The notes under the pieces are model-generated. The model was not told the origin of the DNA. It worked only from the letters and a program-made list of their open reading frames with translations, and ran no database searches. Positions 38,131-50,200 of a DNA stretch of 64,000 bases are shown piece after piece (the stretch's first letter is position 1; each line of letters begins with the position of its first letter). Source of the stretch: Populus alba (lineage: Eukaryota > Streptophyta > Magnoliopsida > Malpighiales > Salicaceae); contig NC_133293.1 in NCBI RefSeq assembly GCF_005239225.2, forward strand, positions 20,056,333 through 20,120,332, written 5' to 3'. A program made the position numbers and the translations under genes.

Positions 38131-39124
38131 GTAGTTATAATGTTTATGCTGGTAAGTAGTAATAAATAAATGCGAAAACGAACTCAAAACTACCGTCAAA
38201 ATGTTAATAACAGAATGGGAACAAGCAGTCTTCTGAGTTGAGTTCGTCAACAAAATCAGGAATTCAGGATCTGTTTGGTTCGTATTCTCTCGACCGAAGT
38301 GGAGAGGACAACGGAAAATGCGTACGTGTTATGAGGCGGATGTTTTTACATGCGAAAGTTGGCGCGAAAGGGTTATTTACGGGGGGAAAAAAAATATACC
38401 CAGGTGGAGTGATCACATGATGCTAAGCATTTTCGTGACGGTAACACCACCGACGCCTCGTTTGTGTTTGATTTACTTTTTTAAAAGAAATTATACGAAA
38501 TATATTAAATTAATCTTTTTTAAAAAAAAATAAAAATTATTTTATTGTATTTTTAATTAGAAAACGTTTTTTTTTTTAAATATCATATTGACAAGTACAC
38601 ACTAAATTCGAAGCTTGGTGTATAACTAAATGCTCGTCCTTCAATTAAAGAATCATCCTTGTAGTAAAAATAAACTACTATATTTCAAAACACTCGCAGC
38701 TCTATTCAGGGTTTAACTCTATTGAGACATCGAGTCATTAAATTATCGAATTAATTTATAGACTATTGATTAACATGATAAATTATTTTATTTAAAATAA
38801 TATTATTCTAATTTTCTAAAAATCACGCAATCAAGTTTTATTCTAGTTTAATTAAATTAATCAAATTATGAGTTAAATTTTTAGGTTACTTGAGTCCAAC
38901 AAGATACAATAACAAAGCCATGTCCAAATAAGAATAGAGGTTACTAGATTAACCTAGTGTGCTGAACCAAATTTAATAGTTATTTTTTTTTTTGTTTGGT
39001 TTTTTTTTTAAGAGTTGTTGAGACATGAAAATTAACAAAATATAATAAAATAAAAAATCTTTGAATGATGGTCAACTGGTCATTGTTCAAGTTAACAAGA
39101 AGAATCATTTAAAGCTTATCTAGA

Positions 39125-39300
39125 AGCATGATTGCAGTTATTTTTAAAAATGTTTTTTGTGTTAAAATATATTAAAATAATATTTTTTTATTTTTAAAAA
39201 ATTATTTTTAAGATAAATGTATCAAAACGATCAAAAACATGTATAAAAAAATAATTTTTAACAAAAAAATATTAAATTTTTTTAAAATACAGGTATAACT
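39125..39300. repeat. AT-rich MITE-like element copy
   Basis: The core is TATTAAAATAATATTTTTTT with TTTTTAAAAAATTATTTTTA and arms of T- and A-rich sequence, as in the copies at 50028, 56562 and 59110. Confidence 0.5.
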
Positions 39301-39714
39301 GTCAAATGACCTCTTGTTAATGCCCACATGTTTTCTATTTTTAAAAAAAACAATGTACCTTCCAATCTCATCGAAAAACTAAATGGTCGTCCATGTTAAC
39401 ACGGACAATGAATTGGTTGCAATTTTAAACAAACATATTTTAAACAATGAAGGACCAACCAGTCTCAACTAGCGTCTAACATGTTATTGTTTTTTTTCAG
39501 TTTATTTATTTTTTTTAAAAAATATCTTTCATTATTTTTATTAGTTTTGAACTAGTTATAATAATCTATTTTAATTTTTTTAAAAAAAATATTATAAATT
39601 TGAAAAATATTTATTTTTGTTATCATACAAATAAATAAAAAAATAATTTTAAAAAACAAAGTTTTCAAGTCTAGTGATGTCCATGACAACAACAAGTTTT
39701 ACCGGCTAAGAACC

Positions 39715-39900
39715 TATATATTTTTTCGTTTTAAAAGTATTTATTAAAAAAAAATAAAATTTTTATGTGTTTTCAGATTATTTTAATGTGTTAAATGTCA
39801 AAAATAATTTCAAAAAATATATTAAAAAAATATTATTTGATGCATTTTCTTGTAAAAAGCACTTTAAAAACACAACCACTACCATACTCTCAAATATCCC
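39715..39900. repeat. AT-rich MITE-like element copy
   Basis: The left end TTCGTTTTAAAAGTATTTAT and right end AAAAAGCACTTTAAAAACAC are approximate inverted matches. The core ATTATTTTAATGTGTTAAAT is shared with the family. Confidence 0.5.
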
Positions 39901-40683
39901 CTAAGTCGCAAAGTTTGGGTTAATTTAATATATTATTGTTTTGATATTAAAAAAGATGATATCTTAAAATTTATTTCAAAGTCAAACCATGCTTCATTAG
40001 GTGTTTGGGTTGTTTTTTGAACCCGTCAAATTAACTAGGTCACCTTAAATCAACTCTCATTCAAATTAATTCTAAACCCGAGTCCAGGTAAAGAGTTGGG
40101 TCAAAAATATTTCAAAGTTGGCATGTTGGTGGGTTTAATAAAAATACCAAATAATCTCCTTTATATTTTTAAATCTCATCTCCCAACTTTTTTTTTTTTA
40201 ATATCTTGGTTGAATTTAAATTAGTATTTATGATTTATTTGGACATGTTTTCTATAAAGTTATTGTAATTTCAAATAAATATTCTGGTTTTTAATTAATA
40301 TTCAATTTTACAAGTGTTTATTTTTATTATCATATTATTAAATTTAATGGAGTTCTTGATCTAGGTCACAAGTTTAACGGGTTAAAACTATAAAATCTAG
40401 ACTAATTCAGTATATTTTTCAAATTATTTTTAGATTTATTAAATCGACTCTAATACATCATGATAAATTTTATATAATTTAATTTGGAACTTGTGTAAAG
40501 TAAAAAAACAAATCAAGAGTTTATAAATTTAACCTCTCATGCTGAATTTAATAACAACACCAGAAAAATTCTCCATAGTCTAATCATTTTTTCAGATTCA
40601 TCAAAATTTTAATCCGACTCCTATCGCGTGCAAGGAAACTAGTAAAATCTATATTCCATTACATGGAGCGAAGAAACCACAAA

Positions 40684-40712
40684 GTGTGTGTGTGTGGGGG
40701 GGGGGGGGGGGG
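40684..40712 (+). repeat. (GT)6 followed by a 17-base G run
   Basis: A GT microsatellite adjoins 17 consecutive G about 165 bp upstream of the GNAT start codon. The G run is a candidate sequencing-error site and could form G-quadruplex structure. Confidence 0.8.
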
Positions 40713-40875
40713 ACAAAAAAAACACGTGTGTATTATATATTACATTTTGCTAGTTACTACGCAAGAAATGTTCCTTACATTACGATGTTTAACTGAACCA
40801 AAACGAAAACCACAAAGAATCTCCATTTCCACGGAGGAGACGAGATAGAATCTCGCCTGTTGGTTTCCACAAGAA

Positions 40876-43065
40876 ATGCGGTCCATACAGCTGGGATTCC
40901 CAGTATCTCCCACATCTATAAACAACAACCTTCTTAATTTCAATTTCAAGAAACAATCTTTTTTTCCTCCTTCTACAAGGGTTTCTCATCATCAATACTC
41001 TCTCCCCACAACAGGTACGTTCCTACCTACCTACTTCAAAATTCACCTTACCCTTTAGAGCTTTTCATTCATATCTTGTTGGATTCGAAGTTTCTGTAGA
41101 TTATCTTTTGCGGGTTTTCTTTCCTTATATGTACTATTCTATTGTATCCATGCTTTATTGTGCTGTTGTTTCACAGTTGATTTGTAGTCAAAGATATAGC
41201 TGACTAACCGAATCGTTGTCGTTTTTTAACGAATCTTGATTCTTAAATTTAGACTTGACTTCGACTTGAAAAGGATTTTGATGTATTGGTCACAAACAAG
41301 GAGAATCACCTTCTTGCATAGTGTGCGGTGTAGAAATTGCTCGATTTCAAACCATCCGTGCTCACACCCTCATTCTTCAGAAAGTGAACGGGGCAGGCAA
41401 AATCTCAGAATTGGTAAAAACTGGAGTTAGATATGTTGCAATGCATCGGCTCCAGGAACATTATAGCAACCGTCAATGTTAGCTAATTTAGCTAGTAAAG
41501 TCACTTGGCATGATAACAAGCGATCTGGGATTGAATCCTGCTCACAGTAGATTTGGGAAGGGCTCGGCAAGGGAAGGCTACCTCCATTTGGTAAACAAAG
41601 GCTTGATGGGATTCCCTATGAATGCAAAAGATTATAACAGCTTTATGAAAACAAGAATCCTTCCTTTCAAGCTAGCAAGACCGTAAAAAAAATATATGGT
41701 AGAATGTGGTTATTTATTATCAATCCCTTTTCACTTGCTTGCGTAGAAGAATCTATTCCTGTTTAACCTGCTTTCTGCAATGTTTCTTGAATCTTGATAT
41801 CTAAACAAAGGAACACGGAGGGAGAGAAGTATTTAGCTTATCTATCTGTACTTTACTCAGATGAATAGTTAGGATATTAAAATTTATTTGGATTATTCTG
41901 GTCTTTGAGTGTAGGACTATGCAGCAGAGCGAGTCAAGTGGTTGAATTGTTCCCTACTGTATCTCCAGGGATAGTTGTAAGGGAAGCAAGATTAGAAGAT
42001 AGCTGGGAAGTGGCTGAGACTCACTGCAGTTCCTTCTTTCCTGATTATTCCTTCCCTCTACATTTTGTGCTAAGGGTTGACAGGCTGGTAGCAATGCTAT
42101 CAGGATTCACTATACCAAATGGCTGCAGAAGAACTTGTCTGGTTGCTGTCATTGGTAGCACAGGTGATCAAACTTTCTATATTGGAAGTGAGGATTTCAA
42201 ATTTGGAGGTTCTGATGGGAATTTCAGTCTTAATCGAGGCTATATTGCTGGGATATTGACCGTGGACACTGTTGCTGATTTTCTCCCAAGGAAAGGCCCA
42301 CTCAGGCAGAGAAGGTAAGTTTGGTTTGCGCTTATGACAATTAGGTCTTTGTGATCATGTAAACTTTGCGTTGCAATCTAGCATGCAATTGGTTTTGAGT
42401 AGATTTGAATGAAACTCTTTTAGAGGGCCAATAAACCAGCACGGTGTGTTTGTTATCGTAGCTACCAAAGAGAATTAACTACTGAAAAGTTGTTGTTCAT
42501 CAATCTATATTTTGGATGGATCGTGTCTGGAAGAAATACTTTTTGGAAAATCTGTGTTGACCAGTCCATGTTGATGTTGAAACAAGATATAATAAAGAAG
42601 GTCAGTCCTAACACAAATGCTCTGATAAACAAAGAAGTGATCGTTTATATTTTGAATGTTCTTTTATTCCATACGTGCACTTAATTCTTTTACAAGCTTC
42701 TTTTGCCTACACTAGTTCAGTTGCGTTTAGTTTCTGAAATTTTATTCCTACAAATGTGATACATGTTCTGCCAAAGGACTGGAATTGCATATATATCGAA
42801 TGTTGCTGTCCGGGAGAGATTTCGCCAGAAGGGGATAGGTAAAAGGCTCGTAGCAAAGGCAGAGGCTCAAGCTAGGAACTGGGGCTGCCGTTCCATTGCT
42901 TTGCACTGTGATTCGAATAATCCTGGAGCCACCAAACTGTACAAGGGGCAGGGTTTCAAAAGAATCAAGGTACCAGAAGGTGCAAACTGGCCGCACCCCA
43001 AGACCGCTCCAGATATCAAATTCAACTTCATGATGAAGCTTCTAAACACCCCAATCACAACATAG
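40876..43065 (+). CDS. GNAT-family N-acetyltransferase, probably plastid-targeted
   Basis: Three exons (40876-41014, 41915-42314, 42777-43065) in phase give 275 aa. GNAT enzymes move an acetyl group from acetyl-CoA to an amine; plant plastid members acetylate lysines or protein N-termini. The N-terminus (MRSIQLGFPVSPTSINNNLL) is Ser/Asn-rich, hydroxylated and basic with few acids, like a transit peptide. Then come VREARLEDSWEVAETHCSSF, FVLRVDRLVAMLSGF, and in exon 3 the acetyl-CoA loop: ISNVAVRERFRQKGIGKRLV (motif A, R/Q-x-x-G-x-G/A), then LHCDSNNPGATKLYKGQGFK (motif B). All core motifs are present, so the gene looks functional. It converges on the phosphohexomutase gene, about 900 bp away. 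The substrate cannot be told. Confidence 0.9.
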
Positions 43066-43964
43066 AATTTTTAGGAGCACACGAAGAATTGACAAGATAA
43101 AACCTTGCAGGAAAATTTTAAAATTGCATCATATAATCTGTGTATGTATGTATATATCATCAAGGTAATGTCTGGTTACTATTTCGAGATAAAAGATACA
43201 AATTATTATTTCAGGATAGAAGACAATGAGGACAAAGAAAACATTTCTGCACAAAAATTTATTTCAAAACTGTCCTTTATTTAATCTCTCTTTAATCAAA
43301 TATATTTTTATACAGAGTGATGCCTGTAATGCACCCTGTGCCTGTTTGTGTGATAGATGACATTTTTGTAAAGCTCAAGGGACTTAGATAAGATGATTTA
43401 CTTGCTACTTCTGCCCCTTGATGTTTCAAATCTATTTTATTTCTTGCTGCTTCTGCTTCTTCAATTCAATCACGCGATCACTAAAATTTGTTTGACACCA
43501 ACTTAATTTAAGGGCTCTCAAAACCTTACAGAAACAAACATGGTATGAATATGATCCCATCCAGTAGACGAAAGGAAAAATCGAGAGAGAGACCATTGTT
43601 ACTCTTGATGCACGAGGTAGCGCGTAGCTGGCCAACAGAACATAATTGAGGAAAAGCATATGAACTTGGATAGTAAAACTGCAATTTATTGTTATTGACA
43701 AAGACTCAAGCACATAATGCTATTTATTGTTATTGTTCGTTTAATCTGTAATTAGTATCTCTACAAATTTAAACGTGGATACTTTTAGTTCTTACACAAC
43801 ATGTGGAGCTTGGCATTCTATATTCATAAGCAAAATCAGATTTAACGAGAAACACTCTCCAGAGCACCCTGGCTTTACTGCCAATAAGCCACACTAGAGG
43901 GATGCCGAATTCAACAAACAGGATTGCGCATGGAAACTGAAAGGGCCGCAACTCAAAACTCAAC
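43066..43964. other. Convergent 3' intergenic region
   Basis: This is the space between the stops of two converging genes and probably contains both 3' UTRs. No exon or repeat family is recognised. Confidence 0.5.
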
Positions 43965-46900
43965 TTATGGTGTTCGGAGAAATTTATCCACTGCAGAAGT
44001 ATCCAAAGCAGGGAACTTCTTGACAGCAGAAGCCACAGCAAGTCCAAGCTTCACCGCATCTTCATGGCTAGATGCCTGAAGACACCATTACTCTTAGTTG
44101 CTGTATATTGAGATAATAATGGCAGTTCATGCAGAAACTGAAAGCAAATTTTATACCTCAATGTTAAGGGGAAGAACAGGATCATGAAGTGAGAGTCTAA
44201 GAAGGAACCACCCACCAAAACCAGAAACTCGAACCTGTTTAAGTTTAGGAAAAAGGGAACAAGGATGGGAGAAAATTTATTGTGATGTCTCGAGAGCATG
44301 GCACTAGCCATCAAACCACTAAAGTTACAAGTACTAATGCAGCCTACATAATATTTATCTGTGTCAAACTCACCCCTTCATAATTAACAGGAGCTTTCTG
44401 AAGCTTTGGATCTGACTCTACATGGTTCTCCAAAAGTTTCAGCACTGCCTCTCCATATTCTCGGAAAGATCTGGATGTTCTAAGTGATTAGTTATACTAC
44501 AGGAAAATAATATAAAAATGTGACAGACCAGACAGAGAGCCATACCCTCCTTTAAGATCTGGATGATTCTGATCGATTTTCAGTCTCAATTCCACAGCAA
44601 CTCCTGGTTCCTGGAGACCCTCTACCAGATCAGTCAAAACTTTGCTGCCTCCAGCAATACCAGAAGCTCTGGCTGAAGCCAGTTTATTTAGAACTTTAAC
44701 CTGCATGTACAAACAGAAAATGGTAAACAAGAAAGTAGATAAATTGATAATGCAATAAGCTAAAACAGCTTGACCCTTGCTCTGTTTCATATAATGCCTA
44801 CCATGAGGTATGCTCCATCATCAAGCCAGTGGTTTTCCTTGAGAGCTCCATGGCCACTGGTTTCAATAGCCAGATGTGATTCCTCACCAACAGAGTTCTG
44901 CGAGCAATGTCATTGCATTTGTTTGAGAATTCATAAAGCAAGAGCTACAGAAAAGTAGATCATCCAAATTGTGATATAATAGCACTGAAGCCCTCTAATA
45001 CCAAAGAGGGAACAAGAAATGCTTGGTGTTGAAAGATGTTAAATAAAAAAATCAACAAAGGAAAAGTCATTAAAATTCTAAATTATAGACAACAAGATCC
45101 TAGACCTGTTCAAGACGATGTAATAGGGACTACACAACATATGATGAGGAGCTAAAAATGATTTGCATCCAACCTTCATATTGATTTGCATTTCACACAA
45201 AAAGCAAATAAAAAATACCCCTAAACAAATTCAGTCACATTGTATATAAGGTTTATCATTCAATGACAATTTCCTCAAGGCAACTTTCATATTGATTTGC
45301 ATCCAACCTTCAGAAATACCAAAATCAAATCCCATTTGGTTAGAAATTTCATCCAGCCAGCATTATTACTACTAGTCCAACAATCTACCCCAATACAGGG
45401 CACAAGGATCAAGCTTGCATATGGAAATTTCCCTATTTGGTTTCTTGCTTCTGTAAGCTGTCCCCAAACTCAGCAAGTAAAAGACAGTTCAGAATCTCAA
45501 CTTACCAAACGAACAGCCTCATCGATGACATTTTTATAGCCTCTTTTGAATCGATGGTGCTTTCCCCCTAAAAAAGACTGGCAGGTTACAAGCGCATTCA
45601 TATACAGGGAATAAACAATATGCCATTTTGGTTTTCTGCATACCAAGTTTATTTTCAATAAATGTAGTAAGGCCATCGGAAGTCACACTGTCTGTAACAA
45701 TAGTTGTTCCTGGATGCTAAATGGAAAACAGAGCGGGCCAAATTGGTAATGAATTTACAGGGAAAAGAGCAATGGAACAGAAGTCATGTACTTTAACGGT
45801 GGCACTTGATACAACTGAAGTAGGAAGATCTTACTTCCTCTAGAACAATGGCAGACATCAAGGCAATCAGCCGATTCCGGTTGAACTCACGAGCAGTGGA
45901 ATCCACAACAGCAGATCTACAAGAAATGATTATACATTAAAAAGAACTGATACATGAATGTGCTATATGATTGCACAGATTGGGATGATGAACACCTGTC
46001 AACATCAGTATCAAATATGATCCCCAAATCAGCCTTGTTCTCAAGGACTGCCTGGGTGATAGCTTTCATTGCAGTCTTGTCCTCTGGATTAGGGATATGA
46101 TTTGGAAACATACCTATTTTGAAAACCTACTTTAGCATGTAAAGAAAACACATAGCAAGTCATAGAAAATTTCTAATATCAACATTACCATCTGGTTCCA
46201 AGAACTGGCTGCCAGAAGTGATAGCTCCCAGAGGCTGAAGAACTTTTTCCTGAAAAAAACATTTGAAACGTTAACATATTAGAAGACAAGGTGATGAAAT
46301 GGTTGAGTGATAGAAATGGAAGGAAGTTCTTTAGCAAAATAACTGTAGATATGTTGTTGATTGTGTCTCCCAAGTCTCGACAACGAAAATTTAAGAAACT
46401 TGGTTAAGTGCTGGTGGAGGCAGTGGTGTTCAGAAAGTTTATTACTTGGAAGCATTAAAGGGACATCAAGTATAGATTTTGCTACAGACAAGTACAATAA
46501 AGTTTTATATAAATAAAAGAAAGCCAAATAAATCACAATATGACTTACAGCAAAAAATCCTCCTGCTCCATTTCCCGCATCAACAACAATATGGAATCCC
46601 GCCAGTGGCTTCTCTAAAAGTTCAACAATTTCCAATCAACAACTAGCAAAAGGGATCACACCACCTTAACATGCAAAAACTCAATAAAACAAGTACTAGT
46701 AACATTGAAGTAAATATCCCCATGTAAAACATCTCCATAAAAATGCAAAATATTTTTTACAAACAAAAGACTCCCAAGGACCAACCCAGTGATTAAACTT
46801 GGGATTTTTAGAATTAGGTTCAAATCCTAAAATGAGTAGGTAGGGTTAGAGGAAGACAGACGACAATTACCTATTATGTGGACCAAGACCAGGGGGTCTC

Positions 46901-49686
46901 CTAATGGAGCAAAATGAAAATATTTAATGGACTATGACGGTAGCATACCCAAATTCACCCATTCACGTATCAAACCATGGGTAACAGAAATTAATCCCTG
47001 AATACAATTTATTATGACAACTGTTTTGGAGCATTTACCTATATTTCCTGCAGCTTTGCGTACTGCCTTCACAAGATCAGATGTATACACAGTCATGTAA
47101 TCAACTCTTTTTAAGGATTCAGAAGCTTTCCTTTTTGATTTCATTAAACCTTCATCTGTAAAACTATTATATATGTCCACAGCACGCTCTAAAATGTTTT
47201 TAATGTCAGCCTTCCCAAGCCCTCCAGCATTTGTGAAGAATTTGAACCCGTTCCTGTTGTAAGGAAGATGACTAGCTATTTGCACAATAACATGAACCAA
47301 AAATTTGATTAGATGTAAGCTAGTCAGAAAGTCTACTAAGATGATCTAAAGTAACGCAGTGTTTACACAAAAGTTCAAGCAATGAAAGTGGCAACCATTA
47401 TGAGGCACCATTTCCAAATCCCACAATTATAGTAGGCCAACGTGGTCTAACAGAAAATCAACCAGTTACCTGTTATCATTATAGCCCCATCAACTGGACA
47501 TAAAAATGCCTCATCTTCGGTTAGTGTGCTATTAAACATTGCAGGGGTGGATGCCAATCTGCAAAAGGTAAGATGCTACAAAAGTTAAGAACAAATCATG
47601 AAGGAATGACGGTTAAACCATATCTCAGCCACTGATCCATTGATCTCATGAGGTCACTGGATCATACATTCAATCGGTGGAAAGTACACATCATAGAAAA
47701 AACAACCATTTTTTAACTTGTGTAGAAACCCACAATTTATGCTGAGATCCTTCATGATCTTCCAATAGGAGAAAGTGTCATATAAGTTGTTCCCTGAAAA
47801 GGTCATCACAAGATCCAGCCAAAGAGAGAACGCTCCAACCATGAAATTTTAATGGCCACTAGCTGGAGATTTTTGGCCCAATAACATTGAGTTTAAAATA
47901 TCTTAAAGAAGGGTATGGCCAGTGAGATGTATACAATTGTTAGAAAATCAAACCATGATGAGAAATCATAAACCCACCCATATTGAACAACATTCAGGCC
48001 TGCACTGGCAATACCTCGAGTAACCGCATCCTGGAAGTTAAAGATTAAACCTCAGTTATTTATGATATTAGTAGATGAGGAAATTCCAAGACATAAAAGC
48101 TCTAACACTGCACAGTAGATGTATTGAGAGTAGCACTCTTTCTAAATGATTATATTCCTTAAAGTTTGAATGACATTTTTGATAAAACTGGTAAAGTTAG
48201 CTGCTACAATTTTTCACAGGAAAAGAAGAGACAGAGTCAATAGTGAAAAGTGTAAACAACTAAACATCAATTTCCAAGCCAAAACAAACTTGATAGATCA
48301 GATCAGAAGAAAACGTGGTCCTCTTTGTTGGACCATCAGTTACCTAGTAATAGTATAATTGATGGTCCAGCGGCCAAACTAATACAACCATGTGTCAGTA
48401 TGCTGATGAAACGAGCATTATATGAGCTTGAAAAGACTCACAGAACAGTTGATCAACCAGAAATGATGGGGGGAAAGGACTTAAAAGTTGTTTGCAGATG
48501 GTTTCAGGTAGCCAAAAGATTTATGTACAGCAGGAAAAAGAACTACCTGCAACACCTGTGCAGATATGCGGGAATCGTGACCTACAGACACCTTCAGAGG
48601 TTTGGATGCATCAACTTTTTTCTTTTCCGATAACCAGGCAGAAAAGGCTGTTGCTATTGCTTCCGTAACTGGTTCAGTGAGGGTAACAGGTTCTCCCTCG
48701 ACCCCAGGAACAGCCACACCTCGAATATCACTATGTTCCCATTGGGGAATAAAAGAAACACGACCTCGGAGTTACACCACTTACAATCAACGCTAACATT
48801 AGCTTGGTTCCAACTTCCAAGCATAAATCACAGGTAATTCTGGGTGATTATTTTTTCAATCATGCGTTGACTTTCAGTTGATAGGATTGTCGGGACATCC
48901 ATAAAAGAAAGGGCAACACTTTTGAAACCCAAACAGAAAATAAATAATTCCTGCTGCCAAATAATTCTGGATTATACCTATAACCACAGAAAATCCTCAC
49001 CTGCCATTTTGAAGCTTCATAAAATCAACCTTATCGAGATATGGCAACGCGGTCGTAGATGTAGCAGCTGCAAAAAAGTTAAATTTTTTTGCGAAATTAG
49101 AGTTGTTATGGCAACCAAATCTGTCGTCGCAAACAGAAAACCCAAAGCGTGCTGATACATAGAGAACGAGTGTTTTAAAATGCAATTATCAATCAACGTG
49201 GAAAAAGGAGAGTCTAGAACAGACCATTGCAGTGGTAAATAGGTGGTCGTTTAACAAAAGCAGTCTGGTATTTTGGTAAATGCATGGAAGATATGCCACT
49301 CCTCCATGCCAATAAATTCTTCCCTCCATGAAAGGGAAGCAAGTTGCGGTAGTGGTTATAAGGGGCCGCCGCCGCGAAACAACAGTCCCTACCACTTTGG
49401 TGGGAGTAGTATTCATTGGTCCCCAACTGCCTATTCTTTGCTACAATTACATTTACAACAATCGCTGCACCCACCACAACCCAACAAATTTCAAAACAAA
49501 AAATTAAATTAAATTGCTATAATAATTAGTAAAAAAAAAAAAATTGTATTCAGCTTGGTCACTGTGCTGGTAGCGTCAAGATTAGGTTATAAAATTCGAT
49601 TCTGTTTCTGTAGTTACTTGAATTCGATCAAAGATTAGGTTATAAAAATGTATTCAGCTTGGTATTCAATTCAACGTACCTGCCAT
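43965..49686 (-). CDS. Phosphoglucomutase/phosphomannomutase-family protein, plastid type
   Basis: Eighteen exons, all with GT-AG borders and matching phases, give 624 aa. Exons: 49686-49680, 49464-49225, 49067-49001, 48730-48547, 48030-47978, 47558-47470, 47275-47039, 46613-46549, 46249-46189, 46113-45996, 45916-45835, 45716-45644, 45567-45506, 44897-44802, 44700-44546, 44470-44374, 44234-44157 and 44075-43965. The family interconverts hexose 1- and 6-phosphates through a phosphoserine. The catalytic loop is TASHLPYNRNGF with Ser215 (TASHLP instead of the usual TASHNP). The metal loop is FDTDVDR (Asp369/371/373). The sugar loop is AIETSGHGALKENHW. The usual RxSGTEP phosphate-binding loop is replaced by RVSGFGGWFLLRLS (from 564). 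The first ~80 residues look like a transit peptide. The first exon is only 7 nt (Met-Ala plus one base). I recall Arabidopsis homologues (At1g70820/At5g17530 type) with the same variant loops. Confidence 0.92.
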
Positions 49687-49890
49687 TTTATTTGACGGTT
49701 ACTGACGGCGACGCCGAAATGGTGGTTAAGACAGAGGATGGGTAGAGTTAGTAGACGAAGAGAATTATGAAAATACTAGGTGCTTTATGGGATTTTTATA
49801 TCCCGCGGATGCTCGCAGCCTAGCTTCCACACGTGTTGGCTGCGGAGGAGTTTTGTTGCCACTTACCAGTGAAGAGATGTCACGTGCTTG

Positions 49891-49999
49891 TCCTCTAGTA
49901 TATTCGAGTTTTATACCCTCTGTTGTCGGGTGTATTTTTTGGTGGGTAGATTTGCGAAAACACCACTCTAGTTTAGTAAAACTAGAATATACTAGAGGA
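49891..49999. repeat. Inverted repeat with ~23-bp arms (hairpin or small MITE)
   Basis: The left arm TCCTCTAGTATATTCGAGTT (49891 on) is matched by the reverse complement of the right arm ending at 49999. The outer 15 bp are identical, and 22 of about 23 match overall. The loop is about 65 bp. It lies about 210 bp upstream of the phosphohexomutase start. Confidence 0.75.
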
Positions 50000-50027
50000 A
50001 TTGATCATCCTTTGTAAACGCACATGA

Positions 50028-50200
50028 CAATAATAATTGTTTTTAAAAATATTTTTTATTTAAAAATATAATAAAATAATATTTTTTTATTTTAAAAAAT
50101 TATTTTTAATATCATTATATTAAAAAAATTAAAAAATAATTTTAAACAAAAAACAAATTTAAAATTTCAAAAACACAATTTCAAATACATTTCAAAACAA
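50028..50200. repeat. AT-rich MITE-like element copy
   Basis: It has AATAATTGTTTTTAAAAATA at the left and a core TAATAAAATAATATTTTTTT, then TTAAAAAATTATTTTTAATA. It belongs with the copies at 39125, 56562 and 59110. Confidence 0.5.

Larger units (their letters stand above)
37630..40875. other. Intergenic region between divergent DCP2 and GNAT genes
   Basis: It has several AT-rich dispersed-element copies (37955-38130, 39125-39300, 39715-39900) and no recognisable gene. A slightly GC-richer stretch at 38210-38460 has short open frames without family signal. The ends hold the 5' flanks of the two divergent genes. Confidence 0.5.
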
